Shown: positions 1-9,483, counted from the stretch's first letter. The stretch: DNA of 64,000 nt from Flavobacteriaceae bacterium D16 (GCA_021295155.1 JAJTJC010000034.1:1-64000); one strand, 5' to 3'. Translations and numbers: made by a program. Notes: generated by a model from the letters alone, not told the origin.

Positions 1-1
1 A

Positions 2-181
2 GCTCAGGCACAGGATAAAACTGCTGAGGTTAAGGTTGAGACTATTGAAATGAGTATCGTTACTTCTACAACTACTGTTAATAAGGAAGAGAAAGTAGCT
101 CGTTTGTACAGAAGGGCCAATTCTAAAGTAAAGAAGGCTTTGTCTTTTACTACTAAGCGCAACAAATCTAAATTGGCTTAA
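2..181 (+). CDS. C-terminal fragment of an unidentified protein
   Basis: The frame is open from the left edge of the window for 59 codons and closes with TAA at 179-181, so only the C-terminus of a gene beginning outside is seen. The fragment has a Thr/Val/Glu-rich stretch followed by a strongly basic tail ending KRNKSKLA. No domain is recognisable and I do not assign a function. It converges on the DUF349 gene with only two bases between the stop codons, and no terminator hairpin fits between them. That the frame is a gene rests on its clean stop at the boundary and the absence of a competing frame. Confidence 0.6.
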   Translation, partial: AQAQDKTAEVKVETIEMSIVTSTTTVNKEEKVARLYRRANSKVKKALSFTTKRNKSKLA

Positions 182-183
182 TC

Positions 184-2181
184 CTATTCTTCTTCCGCTG
201 AGGTTTCAGGGTCAGACTCTTCCCGACTCAGGGAATGTTCCATTATATTCAATTTTTTAAGCTTTGCTTTCCAAGTATCCAGAGAGTCCTTGTGTCGATC
301 AATATTTTGAATAACCTCCTTTACTACCGGATTGTCTTCAGGAACATGTGCGAAAAATTGCAGGTTATTTTCCAACTGACGTATTTCGTCCTTGCTTTCG
401 TCTATTCTTTTTCGGATAAAGGCCCTTTCCCTGAGGATAGCCCGTTCATCCTCCCCAGAAGCTAATTCTTGTATTTTATTGCCGTATTTCAACAATTCGG
501 CTTGCTGCTTATCAACTCCCGCTTTTTTAAGCAAAACATCCAGGATCTTATTGAATTTGGTGTTAACATGCTTTCGGTTGCGCGGTACATTACCAATTGA
601 TTTCCAGGAGGCAATATATTTTTTTAGTTTTTCCAGATCCTTAGCCTGGTCGCCGCTTAGTTTGTATTCCTTAATCTCATCAAGGATTACCATCTTTTTC
701 TTAAAATTCTCCGATTCTTTTGCATTCGCTTTGTCCTGTAATGCATGAAGCCTTTGAAAGTAATGATTACAGGCATTTTTAAATTCGTTCCAAATTTTAT
801 CAGAAAATTTTCTGGGGACATGGCCAATAGTCTTCCATTCTCTTTGAATTCGTTTAAATTCTGCAGTAGTGCTATCCCAGTCCTCACTGTCTTTCAAGGA
901 ATTAGCCAAGTCCAACAAAGCTCTCTTTCTTTCAAGATTGAGTTGTTGTTCCTTCTTAAGTCCTTTGTAAAAGGTGTTTTTCTTACGATTGAAGTCTCTG
1001 ACAGTAGATTTAAATTCAGACCAGGTTTGCTCATTGATCTTTTGGGGAACCTTTCCAGCTTTAAAAAAGGCCTCACGTAATTGTTCGATTTCCCTGATTT
1101 GTTTCTGTATATCCTTATGACTGCCTGCTGTATTTTCTACTACTTCTCTGATTTTGGATATGATTTCCTGCTTTACTTTCAGGTTTTCTTCATAGTATTT
1201 TTCCTGATCCTTCAGGAATTCCTGCCTTTTCTGGTGCAAAGCTTTTGTTGCTTTACTAAATCGTTCCCAAATTTCTTCCCTATTTGCTTTGGCTACAGGG
1301 CCAATGTCTTCTTTCCAGATTTTATGCAGGGTCTGAAGTTCACGAAATGCTTTGCCGATATCTCTGGATTCTGCCAGGGCTTCGGCTTTTTCGATTATTT
1401 TGAGTTTTTCTTCAAGGTTATGCTTGAAATCCAGATCTCTTAATTCCCTGTTCAGGTGGAGAAAATCATAGAAAATCTCCATATGGTGGTGGTAAGTACG
1501 CCAAACATCATTGTAATTGGCTCTGGGCACCGATCCTGCACTTCGCCATTGTTCCTGTATACGCTTAAAATTCTTATAGGTAGTGTTGATATCCTCTTCA
1601 ATATTTACGAGGCTTTTAAGATCTTCTATCAGCGCCAGTCGCTTTTCGAGGTTAGTTTTCAGGTTTTCATCCAGGTTCCGATAATAATGGTTTCGTTTTT
1701 CACGATACTCATTAAAAACTTCATTAAACTGCCGTTTGGTTACAGAACTGTATTTAAAATCGATCTCATTCCCACCATTACTGATAAATTCCTGCTTTTT
1801 CTGTTCCAGAAACTCTTTAAATTTATCATCAAACTCCTGTTTTATGGTATCTACATGTCGTTTAATGGCCTGAATTTTCTCAGTACGAATAAGGCGCTGA
1901 AGTTCACCAACCAGGTTTTCCATAGACATACCATGGTAGTCCAAAATAGGAATTTGGTGCCTTCTTTGGTGCCCCTCATCCTCTGCATCTTCAGCATTAG
2001 ATTCCTCAATTTCGTCCACAGCTTCCTTTGCGCCACCTTGATCGGTATCGGCCGAATCCTCGGCGGCAGACTTGGGGTCTGCCACAGGAGCTTCCTCAGA
2101 ACTGCTTACCTCTTCCGCAATTGCGGGCTTCGTCTTTTCCGTTGTTTCTTCCTGCTGTTCCTGTTTCTTTTCTTCCAACAT
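184..2181 (-). CDS. DUF349 repeat protein
   Basis: A 665-residue protein. The first 75 or so residues are acidic and low-complexity (Glu, Ala, Ser, Asp). After them come five copies of the DUF349 unit, each marked by an aromatic-Lys/Arg-x-x-Gly-x-Val-Pro or similar motif near residues 212 (WRSAGSVPR), 289 (WKEDIGPVA), 372 (FFKAGKVPQ), 449 (WKTIGHVPR) and 526 (WKSIGNVPR). The remainder is highly charged helix, probably coiled coil. There is no signal peptide or membrane segment, so it should be cytoplasmic. Proteins of this size and repeat number are common in Bacteroidota, and the molecular role is unknown to me. The ATG at 2181 is preceded by about 130 bp of non-coding DNA, so it probably has its own promoter. 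Confidence 0.9.
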   Translation of the reverse strand: MLEEKKQEQQEETTEKTKPAIAEEVSSSEEAPVADPKSAAEDSADTDQGGAKEAVDEIEESNAEDAEDEGHQRRHQIPILDYHGMSMENLVGELQRLIRTEKIQAIKRHVDTIKQEFDDKFKEFLEQKKQEFISNGGNEIDFKYSSVTKRQFNEVFNEYREKRNHYYRNLDENLKTNLEKRLALIEDLKSLVNIEEDINTTYKNFKRIQEQWRSAGSVPRANYNDVWRTYHHHMEIFYDFLHLNRELRDLDFKHNLEEKLKIIEKAEALAESRDIGKAFRELQTLHKIWKEDIGPVAKANREEIWERFSKATKALHQKRQEFLKDQEKYYEENLKVKQEIISKIREVVENTAGSHKDIQKQIREIEQLREAFFKAGKVPQKINEQTWSEFKSTVRDFNRKKNTFYKGLKKEQQLNLERKRALLDLANSLKDSEDWDSTTAEFKRIQREWKTIGHVPRKFSDKIWNEFKNACNHYFQRLHALQDKANAKESENFKKKMVILDEIKEYKLSGDQAKDLEKLKKYIASWKSIGNVPRNRKHVNTKFNKILDVLLKKAGVDKQQAELLKYGNKIQELASGEDERAILRERAFIRKRIDESKDEIRQLENNLQFFAHVPEDNPVVKEVIQNIDRHKDSLDTWKAKLKKLNIMEHSLSREESDPETSAEEE

Positions 2182-2310
2182 AAGATGGGGTCAATAATTC
2201 ACTTGACTATCTAAGATAAGAACAACACTTTGAAACGCAAAAGTTATTCTGGGTTCTTTTGTAAGAAAGGAACCGAAGTTAGCAGGGGGCTTGTCCTTAA
2301 AATCCCTGGT

Positions 2311-3063
2311 TTAGCTATTCCAGATCTCCCAGGATTTATCAGCCTGAAACACAAGCATTTTAGCACCATTGGAAATTGTGGCTCCTCTTTTTTCTCCTTC
2401 TTTCAAAAAGCTGGTTTTCTCAGGGTTGTAAATAAGGTCGAACAACAAATGTTCGGCGCTCAGGAAGGAATAAGGAATTCCGGGTTTAGACTCGGTGTCC
2501 GGCCAGGTTCCCAAAGGGGTGCAATTGATGATCAGATGGTGTGAGGTCATGGTTTCCTGGTCCAGATCCATGTAATTCAGATAACCGGATTCCGGTTTTC
2601 TGGAAACATAGCGGTATTTTATTTGGCGTTTTTTAAGTACATAAGCTACTGCCTTGGAAGCTCCGCCAGTACCTAAAATCAGGGCTTGCTTGTGGTGAGG
2701 TTTTAAAAATGGCAGCAAGGCCTGCTCAAAACCATAAGCGTCTGTATTATACCCCAAAAGCCCTTCAGGAGTTATTTTGATGGTGTTTACTGCTCCAATA
2801 GCCTTTGCTACCGGATCCAGTGTTTTCAGGTAAGGAATGATGGCTTCTTTGTAGGGAATAGTGACGTTAAGCCCCACCAGATCTTTATTTTTCGTAGTTA
2901 CTTTGGTAAAATGAGCGATATCTTCCAGGTCGAAGTTTTCGTAATAATGCTGATCCAACCCCATTTTCAGGAATTTCTCCTTAAAATATCCCCGCGAAAA
3001 CGAATAGGCAATATTCCTGCCTATTAGTCCGAACCTACGCTTTTGCTTTTCTGTTTTTTCCAT
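2311..3063 (-). CDS. aroE: Shikimate dehydrogenase
   Basis: 250 residues. AroE reduces 3-dehydroshikimate to shikimate with NADPH in aromatic amino acid synthesis. Visible are the substrate-binding start (FGLIGRNIAYSFS, residues 11-23), GLNVTIPYKE with the catalytic Lys72, the NTDAYG block with catalytic Asp108, the Rossmann glycine motif GTGGASKA (131-138) and the INCTPLGTWPD block. At 250 residues it is slightly shorter than the usual 270-290, as is common in this phylum. The ATG at 3063 lies 29 bp inside the upstream DUF368 gene, and the two are probably co-transcribed. No motif is missing, so an active enzyme is expected. Confidence 0.95.
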   Translation of the reverse strand: MEKTEKQKRRFGLIGRNIAYSFSRGYFKEKFLKMGLDQHYYENFDLEDIAHFTKVTTKNKDLVGLNVTIPYKEAIIPYLKTLDPVAKAIGAVNTIKITPEGLLGYNTDAYGFEQALLPFLKPHHKQALILGTGGASKAVAYVLKKRQIKYRYVSRKPESGYLNYMDLDQETMTSHHLIINCTPLGTWPDTESKPGIPYSFLSAEHLLFDLIYNPEKTSFLKEGEKRGATISNGAKMLVFQADKSWEIWNS

Positions 3064-4054
3064 ACCATTCCAGTGCTATAAGGATTAGAACTCCCAGGAG
3101 TACAAAAGCCATAGCCCACAGGGTTTCTGTGTCCGTAGTGTTGGGCCAATATCGTTCATAGTTAATAATTATCTTATCTCCATTTGAGTCCAGGGCTGCA
3201 TTTCCGGCTTCATCCAGAAGGTAAATAGCATTCTTCCATGGCCATACAACCCCAAGAGATCCCGTGATAAACCCAATGATTACCGCCGTAGTGATATGTT
3301 TGAAGTGTTTGAGTACATAGCCGAGAATATGAGAAAGGCTTACCAGGCCGATTGCCGATCCTGCCGTAAAAACTGCCAATATCAGCAAGGTGTCTAAACG
3401 CGCTGAATTATCAATAAAACTAAAGTCGCCCTGTATGATTTCAGCCATGGTATCGTAAAGTGCATTGACAGAATCTACCAATAATAACACATAATTACCC
3501 AGAAGTATAAGAATAAACGAACCGGATAAACCGGGAAGGGTCATTCCGGAGACGCTGATAACTCCGCAAAGAAAGATGAACAACAGGTTGTCATTTTCCC
3601 TGGCAGGACTTAGAAAACTAATGGATATCCCAAGAATCAGCCCCAAAAGGCCCATGAATAAAGTTCTTTTGTTCCAATGCTCAAAGTCCTTTGCAATATA
3701 GTAGATAGAACCGATGATCATCCCGAAGAATGAGGACCATACAAATAGTTCTTTAGTTTCAAGGAAATAATCCAGTAGTTTGGAAATACTGAAATAGCTC
3801 ACTAACATCCCGAAAATAAGCAGGGATAGGAAAGAGCCGTTTATATAGCGGTAGAAGCTTCGGAACCTCCCGTTAAAAAGCAGTTTAAAGGCCTTCCAGT
3901 TAATTTTTTGAAGGGAGTAGATAAACTCTTCATAAAATCCCGCAACAAAGGCTACAATTCCCCCGGATACACCCGGAACCTTGTTAGCAGCACCCATACC
4001 AAGTCCCTTGATAACCAAAAAGATTTTGTCCAGAAGTGTTCGTGGTTCATACAT
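3035..4054 (-). CDS. DUF368 polyprenyl-phosphate transporter, copy 2
   Basis: 339-residue polytopic membrane protein of the DUF368 family (PF04018). It has the paired family signatures: MGAANKVPGVSGG near residues 20-32 and TLPGLSGSFILILLG in the second half, which suggests an internally duplicated fold. The family is known to flip undecaprenyl phosphate back across the cytoplasmic membrane for reuse in wall and envelope synthesis (PopT). This is the downstream member of a tandem pair, 13 bp after its paralogue and overlapping aroE by 29 bp. It is longer than its neighbour, with an extra segment before the last helix (residues about 265-310). Assignment to the family is firm; the transport role is inferred. 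Confidence 0.9.
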   Translation of the reverse strand: MYEPRTLLDKIFLVIKGLGMGAANKVPGVSGGIVAFVAGFYEEFIYSLQKINWKAFKLLFNGRFRSFYRYINGSFLSLLIFGMLVSYFSISKLLDYFLETKELFVWSSFFGMIIGSIYYIAKDFEHWNKRTLFMGLLGLILGISISFLSPARENDNLLFIFLCGVISVSGMTLPGLSGSFILILLGNYVLLLVDSVNALYDTMAEIIQGDFSFIDNSARLDTLLILAVFTAGSAIGLVSLSHILGYVLKHFKHITTAVIIGFITGSLGVVWPWKNAIYLLDEAGNAALDSNGDKIIINYERYWPNTTDTETLWAMAFVLLGVLILIALEWYGKNRKAKA

Positions 4055-4067
4055 GGGGTAGCGGTTA

Positions 4068-4982
4068 TTACCTTGAGGCTAATCTTTCCAACACAAAAAT
4101 AACGCAAAAACCGAGGATGCTGAGTAAAACAGCCCATTCTAGTTGGCTATTTCCATCAAACACCCAGGGCCAAACATTTTTTTCAAGTACAGGAATAACC
4201 TTATCACCATATACGCGGGTGGAAAGCACTTCTTTCCAGGGCCATATTTTATTTAGGGATCCTAAGATGAACCCCGTCAATAAGGCAAGGGTAATATTTT
4301 TATAGTGCCCGAACATCCATTTAAGAAGCTTGGCAAAACTCAGCAAACCAAAAACAGCTCCCGTACCAACAGTGGCAATAATGATCAGGTCTCTTTCATG
4401 AACGGCATCTAACACGGTTTTATAGCTACCCAGCAGTACCAGAATAAACGCTCCTGATATTCCAGGCAAAATCATGGCACAAACCGCTAGTGCTCCTGAA
4501 AGAAATAAATAGGGTAAACTTCCGGTATTCTCAGAAGGGGGGAGGCTTGTGATGAAATAAGCAAGGACGGCACCTATGGCAAACATCAATATAACGGCAA
4601 TATTCCAGCGTTTGATCCCTTTGGCAACAAAAAAAACACTGGCTAATACAAGGCCAAAGAAAAAAGACCATAAGAGCACCGGTTCATTAACCAGAAGCCA
4701 GCTGATCAGTTTCGCCAGAGAAATAATACTGATTGCAATTCCAGTAAAAACCGCAAGGAGAAAATTTCCGTTCAGCTCTTTCCAGGTTGACTTAATACCC
4801 TCTTTGGCAAGTGTTCGGAATAGGCCAGGGCCAATATTGCTCAGTGATGATATTAGCTCCTCGTAGATTCCGGATATAAAGGCAATAGTACCTCCCGAAA
4901 CACCTGGAACCACATCGGCTGCTCCCATGGCCATACCTTTAAGGGCAAGAAGTAAGTACTGAAAAGGGTTGCGGTCTCTCAT
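4068..4982 (-). CDS. DUF368 polyprenyl-phosphate transporter, copy 1
   Basis: 304-residue membrane protein, the first gene of the DUF368 pair. Signatures are MGAADVVPGVSGG (about residues 19-31) and MILPGISGAFILVLLG near residue 165, with around eight hydrophobic segments. As for its paralogue, the family role is recycling of C55-phosphate to the cytoplasmic face. The two copies are clearly diverged rather than a recent duplication, so they may be specialised. A TACTTTTG box 13 nt upstream of the ATG suggests that transcription of the three-gene unit (two DUF368 genes and aroE) begins here. Confidence 0.9.
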   Translation of the reverse strand: MRDRNPFQYLLLALKGMAMGAADVVPGVSGGTIAFISGIYEELISSLSNIGPGLFRTLAKEGIKSTWKELNGNFLLAVFTGIAISIISLAKLISWLLVNEPVLLWSFFFGLVLASVFFVAKGIKRWNIAVILMFAIGAVLAYFITSLPPSENTGSLPYLFLSGALAVCAMILPGISGAFILVLLGSYKTVLDAVHERDLIIIATVGTGAVFGLLSFAKLLKWMFGHYKNITLALLTGFILGSLNKIWPWKEVLSTRVYGDKVIPVLEKNVWPWVFDGNSQLEWAVLLSILGFCVIFVLERLASR

Positions 4983-4995
4983 ATAAAATAGAATA

Positions 4996-5003
4996 CAAAA
5001 GTA
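4996..5003 (-). promoter_or_regulatory. -7 promoter box for the DUF368-aroE unit
   Basis: Minus-strand TACTTTTG, an exact match to the Bacteroidota TAnnTTTG -7 element, lies in the 27-bp gap after the TPR gene and 13 nt before the ATG at 4982. No convincing -33 element was found. Confidence 0.55.
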
Positions 5004-5009
5004 CCTTTT

Positions 5010-6410
5010 TTATTGAGATGCCTTTTTTATATTCAATATGATATTCTGGGCCCAGTCCGAATTGTAATAACTGGGGAATTCCAGTTCAAAATAATGCAGT
5101 TTGTCAATATCCATCTTCAGGGCTTTAACGAAGCGGTACTGTGCTTTTACCGGATCTTGAACCATCAGATAGAGACCGGTCATCTTATATAACATTTCGG
5201 CCATATTCGGATAAAATTCTAATCCTTGTATCAGAATTTGAATGGCAGATTCGATATCGTTGTTTTGGGTGACCACCTCTGACCAATTCAACCAGGTATC
5301 CAATTCGTAATTGCCTAATTCCACTGCCTGGCGATAAGAATAATCAGCCTCGTCATATTTTTGCAAGGCCGCATGTATCCGGGCACATTTTTTCCAGTAC
5401 TGTGGATTTTGACCATCGATATTGATGGCCTTATTCATATAGAACAGGGCTTTTTCATACGCACCTTTTCGGAAATAGTAGTCCGTTATCGCCAGCCATC
5501 CCTTGTCCAGCAATGGATCTTCATGAACTGTTTGATAATAGTAGTATTTGGCCAGATCATCATTCTTAAGACGTTCATGGCATTTCCCCATCCTCAGGTA
5601 GGCGTGTGAAGTAGGATCTTCTATAGAAATGGTAGTCTCATAGCTTTCAATGGCTTTTTCATATTCGCCCAATTTTTCCAGGACTTTACCCTTTTCAAAA
5701 TAGGCTCCTATAAAGCTGTCGTCCGCAATAATGGCGAAATCAAAAGCTGCAAGAGCTTCTTTGTACATCGCCTTCTCAAAATACTGCTTCCCAAGCTGAT
5801 GCCAGGCAACCTGACAATAAGGGCTTCGCTCCAGGTAGTCGTTCAGATAGTTGATGGCTCCATCATAATCTTCCAAAAACTCAAAACAGTACACTACGTT
5901 GTACAATGAAGCATAGTCATAGGGGTCATGTTCTACGCATATCATGAAACTCTCACGGGCCTTCTCATAATTGTCCATAAAGAGATATTCCATCCCCAAT
6001 AGTGAATACACATCAAGACTTCCCTCAGAGAGCACAAGTGCCTTTTGCAGCAATTCAACAGCTGCCTCGTGATTGTCCTTTTTGGAGTAAATATTAGCTC
6101 GTTGAATATAAATTTCCTCGTTGGCTCCATCCAATCGCTGTAATTCATCCAGGATAATTTCTGCTTTCTGAAAGCGATTTTCGAACACCAAAACCTCCAC
6201 AGAAAGGAGTTTAAGGTGAATTGCCCCCGGATGTTGCTGCAATCCAATTTTTATGGCCTTCTTGGCAAGCGTAACTTTTCCGTTGTTGAGATAGTGGTGT
6301 ATAATCTCCTCAAAGTCCTCTGCGTCAAAGAAATAGACGTCATTGGTCTTGAGCATTGATTCGAATTTTGTTATGGATGAGTTTGGTCTTTCGTCAGGGA
6401 CTAACGCCAT
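5010..6410 (-). CDS. Tetratricopeptide repeat protein
   Basis: 466 residues, almost wholly made of TPR units. The Ala/Gly/Tyr-spaced helix pairs (for example YEKARESFMICVEHDPYDYA and YEKAIESYETTISIEDPTSH) recur about every 34 residues from roughly residue 60 to the end, about ten in all. There is no signal peptide or membrane helix, so a cytoplasmic scaffold is likely. The N-terminal 30 residues form a non-repeat cap. The same arrangement is common in flavobacteria, but I know of no assigned function. It ends 27 bp before the DUF368 gene. The ATG at 6410 is the first plausible start after a non-coding stretch. Confidence 0.9.
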   Translation of the reverse strand: MALVPDERPNSSITKFESMLKTNDVYFFDAEDFEEIIHHYLNNGKVTLAKKAIKIGLQQHPGAIHLKLLSVEVLVFENRFQKAEIILDELQRLDGANEEIYIQRANIYSKKDNHEAAVELLQKALVLSEGSLDVYSLLGMEYLFMDNYEKARESFMICVEHDPYDYASLYNVVYCFEFLEDYDGAINYLNDYLERSPYCQVAWHQLGKQYFEKAMYKEALAAFDFAIIADDSFIGAYFEKGKVLEKLGEYEKAIESYETTISIEDPTSHAYLRMGKCHERLKNDDLAKYYYYQTVHEDPLLDKGWLAITDYYFRKGAYEKALFYMNKAINIDGQNPQYWKKCARIHAALQKYDEADYSYRQAVELGNYELDTWLNWSEVVTQNNDIESAIQILIQGLEFYPNMAEMLYKMTGLYLMVQDPVKAQYRFVKALKMDIDKLHYFELEFPSYYNSDWAQNIILNIKKASQ

Positions 6411-6510
6411 AGAATACGGACTTGGTTACACTATGGATTTAAATATATGTCTTTTGCCATCAATGTTTTTTTTCATTCTTACCTATATTATCAACAATTT
6501 AGTTAACAAC

Positions 6511-7701
6511 TCAGGGGGCTAATTCGTCCAGGGTTTCCATGATAATATCACATCCTTTTTCGATCTCTTCGGATGAAATGGTAAGGGGTGGACTAATTCT
6601 AACGGCTTTTGGCTCAAAAAGTAACCAGAATAGAATAAGGCCTTTTTCCGCACAGCGCAGCACAAGTTTATTTGCCGTATGAGCATCAGCCAACAGGAGG
6701 GCCAGCATTAAACCTTTACCCCGAATTTCCCCGATCAGTGGATGTTTGAGGCGTGCACGTATCTGCTTTTCTTTTTCTAAAGTATCTTCAATCAGGTTGC
6801 CAGAGGTAATCTCTTCCAGTGTCGCCAGAGCCGCTGAAGCGATTACAGGATTGCCCCCGAAGGTGGTAATATGGCCAAGTTTGGGATGCTCACTAAGGGA
6901 ACGCATCTTATCCTGGGAGGCACTAAAAGCACCGATAGGCAAACCAGAGGCCATTCCTTTCCCCATAACCAAAATATCCGGAACACAATCGTATTGTTCA
7001 AATGCAAATAACGTACCTGTACGACCAAAACCTGGTTGTATTTCGTCCAGAATAAGGAGTGCTCCCACCTCATTGCACCTTTCCCGCACCTTTTTCATGT
7101 AAGACCCTTTCGGAAGAATAAATCCGGCACCTCCCTGAATGGTTTCCAGTACTACAGCTGCAGTCTTAGCGGTAATTTTTTCCAACTCTTCAACTTGGTT
7201 GAAGGAAATATGCCTGACATCAGGAATTAATGGTCTGAAAGGGGCTTTTCGCTCTTCATAATCCATCAGGCTCAGGCTTCCCATAGTATTGCCATGATAG
7301 GCATCACGTGCTGCAATAAGCTCAGATCGTCCGGTTACTCTCCTCGCGAGTTTAAGGGCACCTTCCATGGCTTCGGTGCCTGAGTTAACCAGATAGGTGG
7401 TTTCAAGAGGTGCTGGCAGGTGTTTAGCCAATAATTTACAAAGCTCAACGGCCGGCGAAACAATATATTCCCCGTAAACCATTACATGCAGGTAGGTCTC
7501 GGCCTGCTTCTGGATAGCTTTGACCACTTTAGGATGGCAATGCCCCAGGCTATTGGCCGAAACACCAGCAACAAAATCAAGATGTGCACCTCCTTGGGTA
7601 TCATAGATATAGCTGCCTTTAGCATGGGCTATTTCCAATCCGAGCGGATGCCGTGTGGTTTGTGCCTGGTAGGTATAGAAATCGTCTTTCATCTCCTTCA
7701 T
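6511..7701 (-). CDS. Class III PLP-dependent aminotransferase
   Basis: 396 residues, fold type I, subgroup of acetylornithine/ornithine/4-aminobutyrate transaminases. Visible are the SGTEAMEGALKLAR phosphate-binding region (108-121), DEIQPGFGRTG with the pyridine-nitrogen Asp219, and the Schiff-base Lys248 in MGKGMASGLPIGA. The substrate cannot be decided from sequence. Acetylornithine or ornithine aminotransferase is possible, but no arginine-synthesis genes are adjacent. The start overlaps the stop of the upstream LptA-like gene as ATGA, so the two are translationally coupled. Another in-frame ATG lies three codons downstream. Confidence 0.9.
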   Translation of the reverse strand: MKEMKDDFYTYQAQTTRHPLGLEIAHAKGSYIYDTQGGAHLDFVAGVSANSLGHCHPKVVKAIQKQAETYLHVMVYGEYIVSPAVELCKLLAKHLPAPLETTYLVNSGTEAMEGALKLARRVTGRSELIAARDAYHGNTMGSLSLMDYEERKAPFRPLIPDVRHISFNQVEELEKITAKTAAVVLETIQGGAGFILPKGSYMKKVRERCNEVGALLILDEIQPGFGRTGTLFAFEQYDCVPDILVMGKGMASGLPIGAFSASQDKMRSLSEHPKLGHITTFGGNPVIASAALATLEEITSGNLIEDTLEKEKQIRARLKHPLIGEIRGKGLMLALLLADAHTANKLVLRCAEKGLILFWLLFEPKAVRISPPLTISSEEIEKGCDIIMETLDELAP

Positions 7702-9377
7702 TGCTCCCGTTCATTCTTGGAGTCCGGCATGGGAATTGCCTTTACTGGCCCTTCTGAGGACCTGGATGGATCCTCTGGTAGTTCTTCTTCACTTTCTATA
7801 TCGATAGGGTTTTTTATTCCCCTGATAACCGGTAGGATGAGATTCCGGTCGTCTTCATCAAAGATGTCATCTTTAGTACGGATCCGTTCGTCTCCTCTCC
7901 AGATAAACCCTTTTAATTTTCGGCTGTTTTCTGGTAAGTCTGCCTCAGGAAAAATATCTCCATCGGGATTGGTGAAAAAAGTGATCTCTTCAATGTCACT
8001 ATCCGCAAGTGTCATCCTGATGGCACTACAAATGGTCTTATTAATACCTATAAGCTCCTGATCATCGTTATACATATAATAAATCACCTCAGTATTTTTG
8101 ACCAGATCTACAGTACGCAGGGCATTCTCCTCGAATTTACCAAACAAATCTTTGCCTTTAGCCTGGTTGTACCCTTCATTGCTGATGCTATCCAATGAGA
8201 TCACAAAGGCGTTATTGAGTACTTTCAGGGAATCCAGTTTGTTGGTTTCTTTATTGGAAATAAGGTGTATACTGTCTCCAGTCATCTGATTTTCAAGATT
8301 CCAGAGTACCGGATTTTTAATAAGCTGGGTAATTCCATTGGTCTGGGTATAGTGTATGGAATCGCACTTACCGCTCAGATCCGTTTTAAAAAACTTGGCA
8401 TTGCGGAATGCTCTAAGTATTCGTGCTTCTGGTTTTCCGGTTACCATTAGGGTATCCCCATGTATATATACCGAATCCTGCTCTACCAGGTTGATTGCTA
8501 CCGGGCGTTTGGTTGCAAAAACTGAGTCCTTAGCTTTGTACACTTCGGCATAATGTGCCCGGATAACGCCCTTATTAAGTGTGTCCGTAACTACAATATT
8601 GTTAGTGGCCGATGCAAACTCGGTCCCCTTGTCAAAGTATACACTATCCCCTTCTATAATTCGGTTATTGTAATCGATCCGGGTGTTTTTTACGCCATAA
8701 CCCCGTTCAATCTTAGTATCGTAATATCCGCGTTCACTATAGAGCTTGTAGGTTTCCCCAGTTATTGTAGAAGGCCCGTACATATAGGCATTCTTGGAAT
8801 TGGTATAATAATCCAGTCGCTCAGACTCCACCGTATATTCAGGATTGCGAATGAATACACTGTCCTGGAACTGGTATTTTTTTATATCCATAAAATACCG
8901 ACCAATCTTACTGGTAAGCGTATTGGCAGAATCTACCACACGGCCGCTGGTATTGTAATAGGCCTGTTGGGCTTCACGATTAAAATACAGGGTGTCTGTG
9001 GTTAGGGTCATCTGGGAATTTCTAAGCACAACATTTTCACGAGCCTTAGCCAGTTTGGTATTGCCATCATAATCCAGTTTTTTAGCCAGCATCTGTACGG
9101 AATCACCCTGTTTCATTCGGATGTTGCCAATAGCCCTCAATCGGTTTTCTTTTTGGTAAAATATGGCCACATCACACCAGAGGTCGGCTCCCTCGTGTTC
9201 AAACTGTACTTGTCTGTTATCCTTACTGAATATAGATGCACCGGGGTATTTGGCTTCATCCTTGGTGAAGTTAGCCCCATAGACAATGTTGATCTCCCTG
9301 CCTTTTTCAGGAGTATCCTGACCAAAGGAATAAACGAATGGAAATAGAAACAGTAAGATGAGTAAACAGTGCTTCAA
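7698..9377 (-). CDS. OstA/LptA-like lipopolysaccharide export protein
   Basis: 559 residues with an N-terminal signal peptide (hydrophobic core residues 3-18, cleavage likely after SFGQ). The rest is beta-rich, with repeated OstA-type strand patterns such as DSVYIHGDTLMVTGKPEARI and GDSVYFDKGTEFASATNNIVV, as in LptA, the periplasmic bridge that carries LPS to the outer membrane. It is much longer than enterobacterial LptA (about 185 residues), as is usual for the long OstA-like proteins of Bacteroidota. The C-terminus (from about 520) is acidic and Pro/Ser-rich. No ATG exists in frame between the upstream stop and the signal peptide, so a TTG start at 9377 is used. Confidence 0.8.
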   Translation of the reverse strand: MKHCLLILLFLFPFVYSFGQDTPEKGREINIVYGANFTKDEAKYPGASIFSKDNRQVQFEHEGADLWCDVAIFYQKENRLRAIGNIRMKQGDSVQMLAKKLDYDGNTKLAKARENVVLRNSQMTLTTDTLYFNREAQQAYYNTSGRVVDSANTLTSKIGRYFMDIKKYQFQDSVFIRNPEYTVESERLDYYTNSKNAYMYGPSTITGETYKLYSERGYYDTKIERGYGVKNTRIDYNNRIIEGDSVYFDKGTEFASATNNIVVTDTLNKGVIRAHYAEVYKAKDSVFATKRPVAINLVEQDSVYIHGDTLMVTGKPEARILRAFRNAKFFKTDLSGKCDSIHYTQTNGITQLIKNPVLWNLENQMTGDSIHLISNKETNKLDSLKVLNNAFVISLDSISNEGYNQAKGKDLFGKFEENALRTVDLVKNTEVIYYMYNDDQELIGINKTICSAIRMTLADSDIEEITFFTNPDGDIFPEADLPENSRKLKGFIWRGDERIRTKDDIFDEDDRNLILPVIRGIKNPIDIESEEELPEDPSRSSEGPVKAIPMPDSKNEREQ

Positions 9378-9393
9378 ACCGTTATAATTTGTC

Positions 9394-9401
9394 CAAAAAT
9401 A
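9394..9401 (-). promoter_or_regulatory. -7 promoter box for the OstA-like gene
   Basis: Minus-strand TATTTTTG matches TAnnTTTG exactly and lies 16 nt before the TTG start at 9377. It supports that unusual start codon and separates this unit from purA. Confidence 0.5.
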
Positions 9402-9483
9402 GGATTTTTTGGAGGAGGGTTCAGTCCATTAAGATAGATTTAATACCCCGTGCCACCTTCAATGCTAATTCAAGAATGGTAAA

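Noticed and set aside
1456-2214. A 252-codon plus-strand frame opposite the DUF349 gene
   Set aside because: It is hydrophobic and low-complexity, with no domain, and mirrors the Glu/Lys-rich codons of the real gene.
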